A stretch of DNA of 64,000 bases from Caballeronia sp. INDeC2 (GTDB lineage Bacteria > Pseudomonadota > Gammaproteobacteria > Burkholderiales > Burkholderiaceae): contig NZ_JALQDG010000003.1 in NCBI RefSeq assembly GCF_023631325.1, positions 620,001 to 684,000 of the forward strand. Direction: 5' to 3'. The stretch's first letter is position 1; every line of letters begins with the position of its first letter. The notes beneath the pieces were generated by a model. The model ran no database searches and was not told where the DNA came from. It saw nothing but the letters and a program-made list of their open reading frames with translations. Shown here piece after piece: positions 43,731-52,252 of the stretch. A program made the position numbers and the translations under genes.

Positions 43731-44549
43731 ATGGGCATTGGCGTCATCATCATCGGCGACGAGATCTTGTCCGGCCGCCGCACCGACAAGCATCTGCCGA
43801 AAATCATCGAATTGCTGAGTGCGCGCGGGCTGGCGCTCGACTGGGCCGAGTATGTCGGCGACGATCCCGCGCGCATCACCGCCACGCTCGCGCGAACCTT
43901 CGCGTCCGGCGATATCGTCTTTTCGACGGGTGGCATCGGCGCGACACCGGACGATCACACGCGCCAGTGCGCGGCGGACGCGCTGGGCGTGCCGCTGGCT
44001 TTGCATCCGGAAGCGGCGGAGCTGATCCGCGCGCGCATCCGCGATATGGCGGAGCAGGCCGGCAAGCCGGTGGAGCTGGAGTCGCCGGAGAATCTGCATC
44101 GGTTGAACATGGGGACGTTTCCGCAGGGCGCGGAGATCATTCCGAACAGCTTCAACAAGATTCCCGGTTTCTCGGTCGGCGATCATCACTTCGTGCCGGG
44201 CTTTCCAGTGATGGCCTGGCCGATGATCGAGTGGGCGCTCGACACGAAGTACGCGCATCTGCACCACGCGACGCCGCGTGTCGAGCGCTCGCTGCTCGTG
44301 TTCGGCCTGCCGGAATCGCGCATCACGCCGCTGATGGTCGCGATCGAGCGCGATTTCGAGGGCGTGCGCGCATTCAGCCTGCCGAGCGTGGGCGATGCGG
44401 CGCGCGGTGCGCTTTACGCGCGCTCGCACATCGATCTGGGCGTCAAGGGCGATCCGGAACAGGCGAACGCGGCGTTCGAGGTGCTGCGTGAAGGCGTGAT
44501 CGCGCTGGGCGGCGAAGTCGTGGAAGTGCCGCCAGAGGAAGCGAAGTGA
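43731..44549 (+). CDS. CinA N-terminal-like (MoCF-fold) protein
   Basis: A 272-aa protein with a molybdopterin-binding/CinA-type fold: GVIIIGDEILSGRRTDKH, the phosphate-binding STGGIGATPDDHT and PENLHRLNMGTFPQGAEIIPN-F. It lacks the C-terminal nicotinamide-nucleotide deamidase domain of full CinA. Stand-alone forms are widespread in proteobacteria; a role in nucleotide clean-up or cofactor handling is possible. It overlaps cutC by GTGA, and is therefore probably co-translated. Confidence 0.88.
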   Translation: MGIGVIIIGDEILSGRRTDKHLPKIIELLSARGLALDWAEYVGDDPARITATLARTFASGDIVFSTGGIGATPDDHTRQCAADALGVPLALHPEAAELIRARIRDMAEQAGKPVELESPENLHRLNMGTFPQGAEIIPNSFNKIPGFSVGDHHFVPGFPVMAWPMIEWALDTKYAHLHHATPRVERSLLVFGLPESRITPLMVAIERDFEGVRAFSLPSVGDAARGALYARSHIDLGVKGDPEQANAAFEVLREGVIALGGEVVEVPPEEAK

Positions 44550-45256
44550 CGTTGCTGGAAGTCATCGCGACCACGGTGGCCGATGCGCGCGCGGCGCAAC
44601 GCGGCGGCGCGAACCGGCTGGAGCTCGTCACCGCGATGGGCGAGGGCGGACTGACGCCGAGCATCGGGCTGATCGAAGCGGTGGCCGAGGCGGTCGAGAT
44701 TCCGGTGAATGTGATCGTGCGGCCGCACAGCCGCTCGTTCGTCTACGATGCCGACGACTTGGCCGTCATCGTCCGCGACGTGCGCGCGATTGCGAAGACG
44801 CGGGCGAATGCGATCGTCGTCGGCATGCTGAACGCGCATGGCGATGTCGACACCGACGGCCTCGCGCGCGTGATCGAAGCGGCGGATGGCTTGCCGCTCA
44901 CGTTTCATCGCGCATTCGACGAAGCACGCGATCTCTTCGCCGCTTTCGACACGCTCTTGACCTTCGATGCCGTGACGAACGTGCTGACCTCGGGCGGCAA
45001 GCCGTCGGTGCTGGACGCGCAGGCGACGATCGCAAAGCTCGTCGCAAGGGCTGCGGGAACGCGCTGCACGGTGCTGGCGGGCGCCGGGCTGACGGTCGAT
45101 GCAGTGAAGCCCTTCGTCGCGTCGACGGGCGTGCGCGCGGTGCATTTCGGCTCGGGCGTGCGCGCGGATGGAAAGGGGCTCGCGCCCGTCGATGAAGCGT
45201 GCGTCAGGCGCGTGCATCAACTGCTGAATCAGGAAGTCGCCAGCCCCGAGGGTTGA
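44546..45256 (+). CDS. cutC: CutC family protein
   Basis: A 236-aa TIM-barrel protein of usual CutC length: LLEVIATTVADARAAQRGGANRLELVTAMGEGGLTPSIGLI, NVIVRPHSRSFVYD, LTFHRAFDE, NVLTSGGKPSVLDA and VHFGSGVR are the family blocks. CutC was linked to copper homeostasis, but the molecular function is unsettled. GTG start at 44546 by overlap. Its 3' end overlaps the vapC pseudogene on the other strand by 53 bp. Confidence 0.92.
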   Translation: MTLLEVIATTVADARAAQRGGANRLELVTAMGEGGLTPSIGLIEAVAEAVEIPVNVIVRPHSRSFVYDADDLAVIVRDVRAIAKTRANAIVVGMLNAHGDVDTDGLARVIEAADGLPLTFHRAFDEARDLFAAFDTLLTFDAVTNVLTSGGKPSVLDAQATIAKLVARAAGTRCTVLAGAGLTVDAVKPFVASTGVRAVHFGSGVRADGKGLAPVDEACVRRVHQLLNQEVASPEG

Positions 45257-45655
45257 TGACGCCTAAACCGGCGGCTTCGAAGGGAGATGTGTCGCGAGTC
45301 GCCACGGTCATTTCATGCGCGCCGGCGACGGCGGCGATGAAGCCATCGGCCGAGGCGATGCCTCGTGCTTCGGCCCGTGCCTTCGTCGTCAGATCGGCGT
45401 AGCTTCGGGCGCAGTCGCCATCGAAGGGCAATATGCGCGAAGCCATGAGGAACAGCAAGCCTTCTTCGAGCTTCGCGCCGAGAGTCGCGCGTCGCTTGCC
45501 TACCGAAAGTTGCACGACGTCCCACCGGAGTCCGCGACCGAGATGGCAGACAAAAATAGCGTTTCGACCGGCTGTGAATCGAGCCACTCGACGACATTCA
45601 CGTCCGGCGCCAGACGAAGCAGCTCGGAAATGACGTTGGTATCCAGCAAGATCAT
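45204..45655 (-). pseudogene. vapC: VapC/FitB-type PIN toxin, frameshifted
   Basis: From ATG 45655 the frame reads MILLDTNVISELLRLAPDVNVVEWLDSQ...ISVA and then goes out of frame to a stop. The rest of the PIN domain (LRWDVVQLSVGKRRATLGAKLEEGLLF...ASADGFIAAVAGAHEMTVATRDTSPF) continues in the next frame down to 45204. One base is missing near 45530/45531; restoring it gives SVAELRW, so the lesion destroys the codon of the second conserved acidic residue. The intact protein would be 150 aa. ATGA overlap with vapB. Confidence 0.85.
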
Positions 45656-45899
45656 TCGAAGCTCACGGGCCTGGCTGGCGTCCGGTCGCGAATATCTTCG
45701 AAGATGGCAAATTCGTCGTCGCTCAGTCCCGCTTCACCGCCGTATCCGACGAGAAACGTACCCGGCCGCACGCGGCCAGCCGGTTTCACGCAGCTTCCAA
45801 TATGCCGCGCACCTCCGCCTCCGTACTCCGACCGCGCTCGGCCGCGCGAATGCGCAAGGCGCGGTGCACTTCGCCTGGAAGATTGCGTACAGACGGCAT
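45652..45899 (-). pseudogene. vapB: VapB/FitA-type antitoxin, frameshifted
   Basis: From ATG 45899 (GAGAGGG upstream) the frame gives a ribbon-helix-helix antitoxin start, MPSVRNLPGEVHRALRIRAAERGRSTEAEVRGILEAA, then a stop. The C-terminal toxin-binding part (VKPAGRVRPGTFLVGYGGEAGLSDDEFAIFEDIRDR) follows at once in the next frame. One base is missing near 45789/45790. The frame ends in ATGA overlap with vapC. Both partners are thus broken by one-base losses. Confidence 0.82.
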
Positions 45900-45941
45900 C
45901 GCCCTCTCGTTCCCCATCTTGAATGCGGTTACGCCGAGGCC

Positions 45942-46406
45942 TCAAGCCCCGATCCACGGCAGCTTGCGAAAACACCATCCCGACACCGTTTTCCGATGCC
46001 CCTGCCCATCCTTGTCGCCTTCGAATCCTTCGAGCAGGTCATACGCTTGGGCATAACCCTCTTTCTGCGCCGCGACCGCCGCGAGCTTCGAACGCGCGGC
46101 GCTGCGGCACAGAAACACGACAGGCGTATCGGGAGTGGCGACCTGTCGCAATTGTTCGATAAACTCGGCATTCGGCACGGAGCCGGGGTAGCGGATCCAC
46201 TCGATGTGCGCGTACTGCGCGCCATCAACAGCCGGGCGGCCGACCCAGTCCAGCTCGGCGCGCGTGCGAACATCTATGAGGCGCGCGCGCGGGTCGAGTT
46301 GCAGCAGTTCGAACGCTTCGACGGGCGAGAAAGCGCCGGCGTAAGTGAGGTTGTTCTCGGCCGCGCGTTTGCCGGCCTGGCTATAGAGTTGTTCGAGCGT
46401 GCTCAT
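45942..46406 (-). CDS. Rhodanese-like sulfurtransferase
   Basis: A 154-aa single-domain rhodanese. LIDVRTRAELDWVGRP is the CH2A-type motif, and the active-site loop is VVFLCRSAARS, with the catalytic cysteine followed by R-S-A-A-R-S. N-terminal 35 residues form an extra helix (EQLYSQAGKRAAENN). It lies between the broken toxin-antitoxin pair and the divergently read glnA control region; a function in sulfur transfer is inferred from the fold. Confidence 0.9.
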   Translation of the reverse strand: MSTLEQLYSQAGKRAAENNLTYAGAFSPVEAFELLQLDPRARLIDVRTRAELDWVGRPAVDGAQYAHIEWIRYPGSVPNAEFIEQLRQVATPDTPVVFLCRSAARSKLAAVAAQKEGYAQAYDLLEGFEGDKDGQGHRKTVSGWCFRKLPWIGA

Positions 46407-46498
46407 GGCGCAGTCTCCGTTAAGCGCAAAGAATCATTCTAGCGTGCTGCGCGAGGCGGGCAGCACGATGCGCAAGTCTGGTGCGCGACGTCGATGGC

Positions 46499-46554
46499 GC
46501 ACCGAAAAGGTGCTTTGATTAAACTGGACAAACGGCGACGCACCGAAAAGGTGC
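46499..46554 (+). promoter_or_regulatory. Two NtrC-binding sites upstream of glnA
   Basis: GCACC-GAAAA-GGTGC occurs twice, at 46499-46513 and 46540-46554, identical and 41 bp apart (about four helical turns). This matches the NtrC enhancer consensus TGCACC-N5-GGTGCA. They lie about 85-140 bp upstream of the sigma-54 promoter, the classical glnA layout. Confidence 0.85.
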
Positions 46555-46630
46555 GAATCCGATTCGCAGCGCAACAGGGATCGCTTCAAAACGCGCGCTG
46601 CTTCAAGCGCTTAGCGCAAAGATGGTGCGC

Positions 46631-46647
46631 TTGGCACGGAAGCTGCT
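46631..46647 (+). promoter_or_regulatory. Sigma-54 promoter of glnA
   Basis: TTGGCACGGAAGCTGCT: GG at -24 and GC at -12, ten bases apart, in the TGGCACG-N4-TTGCA consensus context. Transcription would start near 46658, giving a leader of about 70 nt before ATG 46731. Confidence 0.88.
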
Positions 46648-46730
46648 TTTTCATCCTCGATTGAATCGATGTACAGGATTGGTCGGGGCGGCGAGCGATT
46701 CGCCGACTTTTGTTAATCAGGAGATAGGTA

Positions 46731-48146
46731 ATGAGTAAATCCGTGGCCGACGTCATGCAACTCGTCAAAGACGAGGACGTCAAGTTCGTCGACTTCCGTT
46801 TCACCGACACGCGCGGCAAAGAACAACACGTTTCGGTGCCGGTCTCGGCATTCGACGAAGACAAATTTGAAAGCGGCCACGCTTTCGACGGTTCGTCCAT
46901 CGCCGGCTGGAAGGGCATCGAAGCGTCGGACATGCTGCTCGTGCCGGATGCGGACACCGCGTTCATCGACCCGTTCTATGAAGAGTCCACGCTCGTTCTG
47001 ACCTGCGACGTGGTCGAACCCGCCGACGGCAAGGGCTACGAGCGCGACCCGCGTTCGCTCGCGCGCCGCGCGGAAGCCTATCTCAAGAGCTCGGGCCTGG
47101 GCGACACCGCCTTCTTCGGTCCAGAGCCGGAGTTCTTCATTTTCGACTCGGTGCAATGGAACACGGACCAGTCGGGCACGTTCGTGAAGATCGGCTCGGA
47201 AGAAGCGCCGTGGTCGTCGGCGAAGGAATTCGAAGGCGGCAACACCGGCCACCGTCCGGGCACGAAGGGCGGCTACTTCCCGGTCGCGCCGGTTGACACG
47301 TTCCAGGACATCCGTTCGGAAATGTGTCTGCTGCTCGAACAGATCGGCATTCCGGTCGAAGTGCATCACCACGAAGTGGCGGGCCAGGGCCAGAACGAAA
47401 TCGGCACCAAGTTCTCGACGCTGGTTCAGCGCGCGGACTGGCTGCAACAGATGAAGTACATCATCCATAACGTGGCGCACACGTACGGCAAGACGGCGAC
47501 CTTCATGCCGAAGCCGATCGTCGGCGACAACGGTTCGGGCATGCACGTCCACCAGTCGATCTGGAAGGACGGTCAGAACCTGTTCGCGGGCAACGGCTAC
47601 GCGGGCCTGTCGGAATTCGCGCTGTTCTACATCGGCGGCATCATCAAGCATGCGCGCGCGCTGAACGCGATCACGAACCCGGGTACGAACTCGTACAAGC
47701 GTCTCGTGCCGCACTTCGAAGCGCCCGTGAAGCTGGCTTACTCGGCTCGCAACCGTTCGGCATCGATCCGTATTCCGCACGTGTCCAACCCGAAGGGCCG
47801 CCGTATCGAAACGCGCTTCCCGGATCCGCTCGCGAACCCGTACCTGTGCTTCTCCGCGCTGATGATGGCGGGTCTCGACGGCGTGCAGAACAAGATTCAT
47901 CCGGGCGAAGCCGCGGACAAGAATCTGTACGATCTGCCGCCGGAAGAAGACAAGAAGATCCCGACCGTGTGCGCGGGCCTCGACCAGGCACTCGACGCGC
48001 TCGACGCGGATCGCGAGTTCCTGACGCGCGGCGGCGTATTCACGGATTCGATGCTCGACGCATACATCGAACTGAAGACGAACGAGCTGCAGCGTTATCG
48101 TCAGGCGGTGCATCCGATCGAGTTCGAGATGTACTACTCGCTGTAA
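46731..48146 (+). CDS. glnA: Glutamine synthetase (type I)
   Basis: A 471-aa enzyme that makes glutamine from glutamate, ammonia and ATP. Typical signatures: [96 protein letters not shown]. The adenylylation tyrosine is present (NLYDLPPEE). It is preceded by a sigma-54 promoter with two NtrC sites and AGGAGATA as ribosome-binding site; a terminator separates it from glnL. Confidence 0.98.
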   Translation: MSKSVADVMQLVKDEDVKFVDFRFTDTRGKEQHVSVPVSAFDEDKFESGHAFDGSSIAGWKGIEASDMLLVPDADTAFIDPFYEESTLVLTCDVVEPADGKGYERDPRSLARRAEAYLKSSGLGDTAFFGPEPEFFIFDSVQWNTDQSGTFVKIGSEEAPWSSAKEFEGGNTGHRPGTKGGYFPVAPVDTFQDIRSEMCLLLEQIGIPVEVHHHEVAGQGQNEIGTKFSTLVQRADWLQQMKYIIHNVAHTYGKTATFMPKPIVGDNGSGMHVHQSIWKDGQNLFAGNGYAGLSEFALFYIGGIIKHARALNAITNPGTNSYKRLVPHFEAPVKLAYSARNRSASIRIPHVSNPKGRRIETRFPDPLANPYLCFSALMMAGLDGVQNKIHPGEAADKNLYDLPPEEDKKIPTVCAGLDQALDALDADREFLTRGGVFTDSMLDAYIELKTNELQRYRQAVHPIEFEMYYSL

Positions 48147-48230
48147 AGCGACACACGCCCGCATGATTGAAGCGCGTTTCGTCGCGAGCAGTTCGATGAA
48201 GCGCGCGACGCATGCGATGCAGTGAACAAA

Positions 48231-48256
48231 AAGGGACGGCGCGCCGTCCCTTTTTT
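48231..48256 (+). terminator. glnA terminator
   Basis: AAGGGACGGC (48231-48240) pairs with GCGCCGTCCC (48241-48250) in a near-perfect palindrome, followed by six T; A-run on the left makes it bidirectional in form. It lies 85 bp past glnA and partly uncouples glnL-glnG. Confidence 0.9.
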
Positions 48257-48320
48257 AATCGCCGCAATGTCATAGATCGAGAAGAAGATCGGTATCACGA
48301 ACGACCTCAACCATTGCTCG

Positions 48321-49463
48321 ATGGTGCTAAAGAACCTCATCAAGGCGCGCAAGGGTCATGCCGATGCGCTGACGGACGACTCGCAACTGGCGGGCAGCGG
48401 ACTGCTTCCGGGATTCGAAGCGCTGCCCACGAACGTGCTCGTTCTGGACATGCGCAATCTCAGGATCGCGTACGCGAACCCATCGGCGGAAGCGATGCTG
48501 GAGATGTCGCGCAAGCAGCTGACGCAGATGAACTGGCCCGAGCTCTTCGCGAACGCGGACGAGCTCGCGACCACGATCGCGTCGATCGCGGAGAACCGCT
48601 TCAATGCTACGCGGCTCGATGCGGTGCTCGAACGTCAGAGCCGCGAGCCGGTGCACGTGCATGCGATCGTCGGCTATCTCGAAGCGGCGCCGGAGTACGT
48701 GCTGCTCGAGCTCTTCGAGAACGAGCGCCATCTGCGCACCGATCGCGAGGAGCGCATTCACGATCTCACCGCCGTCAACAAGCAGCTGATCCGCAATCTC
48801 GCGCACGAGATCAAGAATCCGCTCGGCGGCATCCGGGGCGCTGCGCAGTTGCTCGAATTCGAGCTCGGCGCGCGTGAACGCGACGAACTGCGCGAGTACA
48901 CGCAGGTCATCATCAAGGAATCGGATCGCCTGCAGACGCTCGTCGATCGCTTGCTGGAGCCGCACCGGCATCCGCATATCGTCGGCGATGTGAACATCCA
49001 CGAAGTATGTGAACGCGTGCGTGCCGTGATCCTCGCGGAGTTTCCGCGCGGCCTCACGATCGAGCGCGACTACGACGTGAGCGTGCCCGACTTGCGCGGC
49101 GACAAGGAGCAGCTGATTCAGGCGCTGCTCAACGTCGTGCGCAATGCAGCCGAAGCGCTGAAGGAGCGCATCTCGCAAGGCGATGCGCGCATCGAACTGC
49201 GCACGCGCATCGCGCGCAAAGTGACGATCGGCAAGAAGCTGCACAAACTGGCATTGGACTTGCATATCACTGACAACGGTCCCGGCATCCCCAGCGAAAT
49301 CCGCGACCGGATCTTCTTTCCGCTCGTATCGGGCAGGGAAGACGGCAGCGGACTCGGTCTCACGCTCGCGCAATCGTTCGTGCATCAGCACGATGGCTTG
49401 ATCGAAGTCGAGAGCCGGCCGGGCTGCACCGAATTCGCCATCCTGCTGCCGTTTGAGAATTGA
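48321..49463 (+). CDS. glnL: Nitrogen regulation sensor kinase NtrB
   Basis: A 380-aa cytoplasmic kinase. It has an N-terminal PAS domain (LPTNVLVLDMRNLRIAYANPSAEAMLEMSRKQL), then the H-box RNLAHEIKNPLGGIRGAAQLLEFEL with phospho-accepting His, N-box LNVVRNAAEAL, G1 DNGPGIP and G2 SGREDGSGLGLTLAQSFVHQHDG. It phosphorylates NtrC under nitrogen limitation and is controlled by PII. ATG 48321 has no strong Shine-Dalgarno. Confidence 0.96.
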   Translation: MVLKNLIKARKGHADALTDDSQLAGSGLLPGFEALPTNVLVLDMRNLRIAYANPSAEAMLEMSRKQLTQMNWPELFANADELATTIASIAENRFNATRLDAVLERQSREPVHVHAIVGYLEAAPEYVLLELFENERHLRTDREERIHDLTAVNKQLIRNLAHEIKNPLGGIRGAAQLLEFELGARERDELREYTQVIIKESDRLQTLVDRLLEPHRHPHIVGDVNIHEVCERVRAVILAEFPRGLTIERDYDVSVPDLRGDKEQLIQALLNVVRNAAEALKERISQGDARIELRTRIARKVTIGKKLHKLALDLHITDNGPGIPSEIRDRIFFPLVSGREDGSGLGLTLAQSFVHQHDGLIEVESRPGCTEFAILLPFEN

Positions 49464-49572
49464 TCACGATCGACCAGCGACGTCACGACAAGCACGTGAC
49501 ACATCAGGCATCGAAGCCTGACCGTTTCGACGGGCTCACACCGAACCATACGAAGACTTCTCGCCGAACGAT

Positions 49573-51054
49573 ATGAAGCCGATCTGGATAGTAGACGACG
49601 ACCAATCCATCCGCTGGGTGCTGGAAAAGGCGCTTGCACGAGAAAACTTCACGACGCGCAGTTTCTCCGGCGTGCGCGATGCGCTCGCCGCGCTCGAAGG
49701 AGAAAGCCCGCAAGTGCTCGTCTCCGACATTCGCATGCCGGGCGGCTCCGGCCTGGAGCTGCTGCAGACCGTGCGCGACCGTCTGCCGGGCCTGCCCGTC
49801 ATCATCATGACGGCGTTCTCGGATCTGGACAGCGCCGTGGCCGCATTCCAGGGCGGCGCGTTCGAATATCTCGCCAAGCCCTTCGATGTCGACAAGGCCG
49901 TCGAGCTGATCCGCCGCGCCGTCGACGAAAGCATGCGCGGCGAGGCGGCCGTCGACGAGCGCGTGACGGAGACGCCCGAGATGCTCGGTCAGGCGCCGGC
50001 GATGCAGGATATGTTCCGGGCGATCGGCCGCCTGTCGCATTCGGCGGCGACCGTGCTCATCACGGGCGAATCAGGCACCGGAAAGGAGCTTGTTGCGCGC
50101 GCCTTGCACCGACATAGCCCACGCGCGAACGGACCGTTCATCGCACTGAACACGGCGGCGATTCCGAAGGATCTGCTGGAGTCCGAACTGTTCGGACACG
50201 AGCGCGGCGCGTTCACCGGCGCGCAGGCGATGCGTCAGGGCCGCTTCGAGCAAGCCGAGAACGGCACGCTTTTTCTCGATGAAATCGGCGACATGCCGTT
50301 CGATCTCCAGACGCGCCTGTTGCGCGTGCTGTCGGATGGACAGTTCTATCGCGTGGGCGGGCACAATCCGCTGAAGGCGAACGTTCGGGTGATCGCCGCG
50401 ACGCACCAGAATCTCGATGCGCGCGTGCGGCAGGGCCTGTTCCGCGAGGACTTGTATCACCGGCTGAACGTGATACGCCTGCGCTTGCCGGCGCTGCGCG
50501 AGCGCAGCGAGGATATTCCGCTGCTCACGCGCCACTTCCTGCAAAAGAGCGCGCGCGATCTGGGCGTCGAGCCCAAGCGCGTGTCGGACGCGGCGCTCGC
50601 GTATCTCGCGTCGCTGCCGTTTCCCGGCAACGTGCGTCAGCTGGAGAACCTGTGCAACTGGCTCACGGTGATGGCGCCCGCGCAGGTGATCGAGCAGAAG
50701 GATCTGCCGCCCGATCTCACGCCGCGCCAGGACTACACGCCGGAGGCCATCGCCGTTTCGTCCGATGGCGCGGTGGCTGCGGCTCCGGCGGCGCAGAACG
50801 GCGCGAACGCGTCGGCGGCGGTCGCGAGCGTCGCGACGAGCGTATGGGAGAACGGCTTGCGCACGGAAGTCGCGCGCCTCTTGCGCGAAAACTCCGCCGA
50901 CGTGATGGACGAACTCGCGCGCCGTTTCGAAGCCGCGGTGATCCGCGAGGCGCTCGACTTTACGCGCGGTCGCAAGGTCGAGGCGGCGGAGCGGCTGGGC
51001 ATCGGGCGCAACACGATCACGCGCAAGATTCAGGAACTGCATCTCGACGCGTGA
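49573..51054 (+). CDS. glnG: Nitrogen regulation response regulator NtrC
   Basis: A 493-aa sigma-54 activator. Receiver domain with IVDDDQSI, phospho-acceptor Asp in VLVSDIRMPGG and Lys in YLAKPFD. AAA+ domain with GESGTGKE, the sigma-54-contact loop GAFTGA and Walker B GTLFLDEIGDM. The C-terminal Fis-type HTH is AAERLGIGRNTITRKIQEL. It binds the glnA enhancers at 46499-46554. 109 bp separate it from glnL, without a visible terminator. Confidence 0.96.
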   Translation: MKPIWIVDDDQSIRWVLEKALARENFTTRSFSGVRDALAALEGESPQVLVSDIRMPGGSGLELLQTVRDRLPGLPVIIMTAFSDLDSAVAAFQGGAFEYLAKPFDVDKAVELIRRAVDESMRGEAAVDERVTETPEMLGQAPAMQDMFRAIGRLSHSAATVLITGESGTGKELVARALHRHSPRANGPFIALNTAAIPKDLLESELFGHERGAFTGAQAMRQGRFEQAENGTLFLDEIGDMPFDLQTRLLRVLSDGQFYRVGGHNPLKANVRVIAATHQNLDARVRQGLFREDLYHRLNVIRLRLPALRERSEDIPLLTRHFLQKSARDLGVEPKRVSDAALAYLASLPFPGNVRQLENLCNWLTVMAPAQVIEQKDLPPDLTPRQDYTPEAIAVSSDGAVAAAPAAQNGANASAAVASVATSVWENGLRTEVARLLRENSADVMDELARRFEAAVIREALDFTRGRKVEAAERLGIGRNTITRKIQELHLDA

Positions 51055-51072
51055 GCGTCGTCTGAACGGGGA

Positions 51073-51855
51073 TCAGCCGATCGTCGCGATCACGGGCGCG
51101 TGGTCCGACGGCTGATCCCATTTGCGCGGCACCTTGTCCACTTCGCATGACGTGCAGCGCGCCGCGAGCTCTTCCGACAGCAGAATGTGATCGATGCGCA
51201 GCCCCGCGTTGCGGCGGAACGCCATCATCCGGTAATCCCACCACGTGAAGAGCTTCTCGGGCTGCTCGAACTTGCGGAAGGCATCGGTCAGCCCGAGCCC
51301 GACGAACTGTGCGAAGTGCGCGCGCTCCTCGGGCGAGACGAGATTCTGTCCTTCCCAGGCCTTCGGATCGTGCACGTCGCGGTCTTCCGGCGCGATGTTG
51401 TAATCGCCCAGCAGCGCAAGCTGCGGGTGGCGCGCCATGTCCTCGCGCAGCCATTCGCGCAGCGCATCCAGCCAGCGCATCTTGTAGGCGAATTTCTCGG
51501 AGCCGGGCGCCTGGCCGTTCGGGAAATACGCGCAGACGATGCGCACGCCGTCGATCGTCGCGGCGATCACCCGTTGCTGCAAGTCCTCGAAACCGGGGAT
51601 GTTGCGCACCACGCTGACTTCATCCACTTCGAAGCCCGCGTCCGCTCGCACCAGAATGCCGACGCCGTTGTACGTCTTCTGCCCCGCGAACCAGCTCTTG
51701 TAGCCGGCGGCTTCGAGCTCGGCGCGAGGGAATTTTTCGTCGGGCATCTTCAGTTCCTGAAGGCACAGCACATCGACGCCCGAGAGCGCGAGCCAGTCGA
51801 TGACGTGTTGCTGGCGGACCTTGAGGGAATTGACGTTCCAAGTGGCGATTTTCAT
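51073..51855 (-). CDS. xthA: Exodeoxyribonuclease III
   Basis: A 260-aa AP endonuclease/3' exonuclease of base-excision repair. Catalytic motifs: IATWNVNSLKVRQ, LQELKMPDE (metal-binding Glu), YFPNGQ, LLGDYNIAPEDRDVH (Asp/Asn), and the closing SDHAPVIATI (Asp-His). ATG 51855 is the family start; the 15 codons upstream are not. Convergent with glnG (18 bp between stops). Confidence 0.95.
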   Translation of the reverse strand: MKIATWNVNSLKVRQQHVIDWLALSGVDVLCLQELKMPDEKFPRAELEAAGYKSWFAGQKTYNGVGILVRADAGFEVDEVSVVRNIPGFEDLQQRVIAATIDGVRIVCAYFPNGQAPGSEKFAYKMRWLDALREWLREDMARHPQLALLGDYNIAPEDRDVHDPKAWEGQNLVSPEERAHFAQFVGLGLTDAFRKFEQPEKLFTWWDYRMMAFRRNAGLRIDHILLSEELAARCTSCEVDKVPRKWDQPSDHAPVIATIG

Positions 51856-51947
51856 GAATCCCTGTCTTCTTCGTAGAGCGCGGCGGTGCGCCGAAGCCAC
51901 GATTCTAGCGGAGCGGCGCGGCTAGTCCCGCGTCCGCGGCGACAGTG

Positions 51948-51966
51948 TTTTTACGCGATTTTTACG
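51948..51966 (+). promoter_or_regulatory. Candidate KdpE-binding direct repeat
   Basis: TTTTTACG occurs at 51948-51955 and 51959-51966, exactly 11 bp apart, with a third half-match TTTACG at 51993. One-turn T-rich direct repeats are what OmpR/KdpE-type regulators bind, and they lie about 90 bp upstream of the first kdp gene. Seen: the repeat; inferred: KdpE. Confidence 0.5.
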
Positions 51967-52052
51967 GCCCCGTTCCCACCTTTGTCGCGGCCTTTACGTC
52001 CATTTCCTTAATCTCGACCCTGTCCAGAACCACACAAGGGGAGAACACGACA

Positions 52053-52160
52053 ATGGACCTGCTTTACCTCGCCGGCATCGTCCTTTTCTGGGGACTGTGC
52101 GTGGCGCTCACGGGCGGCTGCGAGCGTTTGCGCCGCCGCGTGCCCGGAGGCCGCCCATGA
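52053..52160 (+). CDS. 35-aa membrane peptide before kdpF
   Basis: A 35-codon frame with AAGGGGAG upstream and one hydrophobic helix ([21 protein letters not shown]), then a basic end ([11 protein letters not shown]). It ends in ATGA overlap with kdpF, so it is the first gene of the operon. It could be a second F-like small subunit or a regulatory leader. It is too short for usual gene calling. Confidence 0.6.
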   Translation: MDLLYLAGIVLFWGLCVALTGGCERLRRRVPGGRP

Positions 52161-52252
52161 ACGCCTGGATGCTGTGGCTCGCGGCAGCCTCGACGCTGCT
52201 GCTTCTCGTGTACCTCGTGTACGCGCTTCTGCGTGCGGAGGATCTCGAATGA
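52157..52252 (+). CDS. kdpF: KdpF subunit
   Basis: A 31-aa single-helix protein ([31 protein letters not shown]). Length, composition and the closing 'YALLRAEDL' (E. coli KdpF ends similarly) identify KdpF, which stabilises the KdpABC complex like a lipid. It sits in ATGA overlaps between the 35-aa peptide and kdpA. Confidence 0.88.
   Translation: MNAWMLWLAAASTLLLLVYLVYALLRAEDLE

Noticed and set aside
46586..46966. Minus-strand frame across the glnA leader
   Set aside because: Antisense to the glnA start and control region, with no family likeness or ribosome-binding site.
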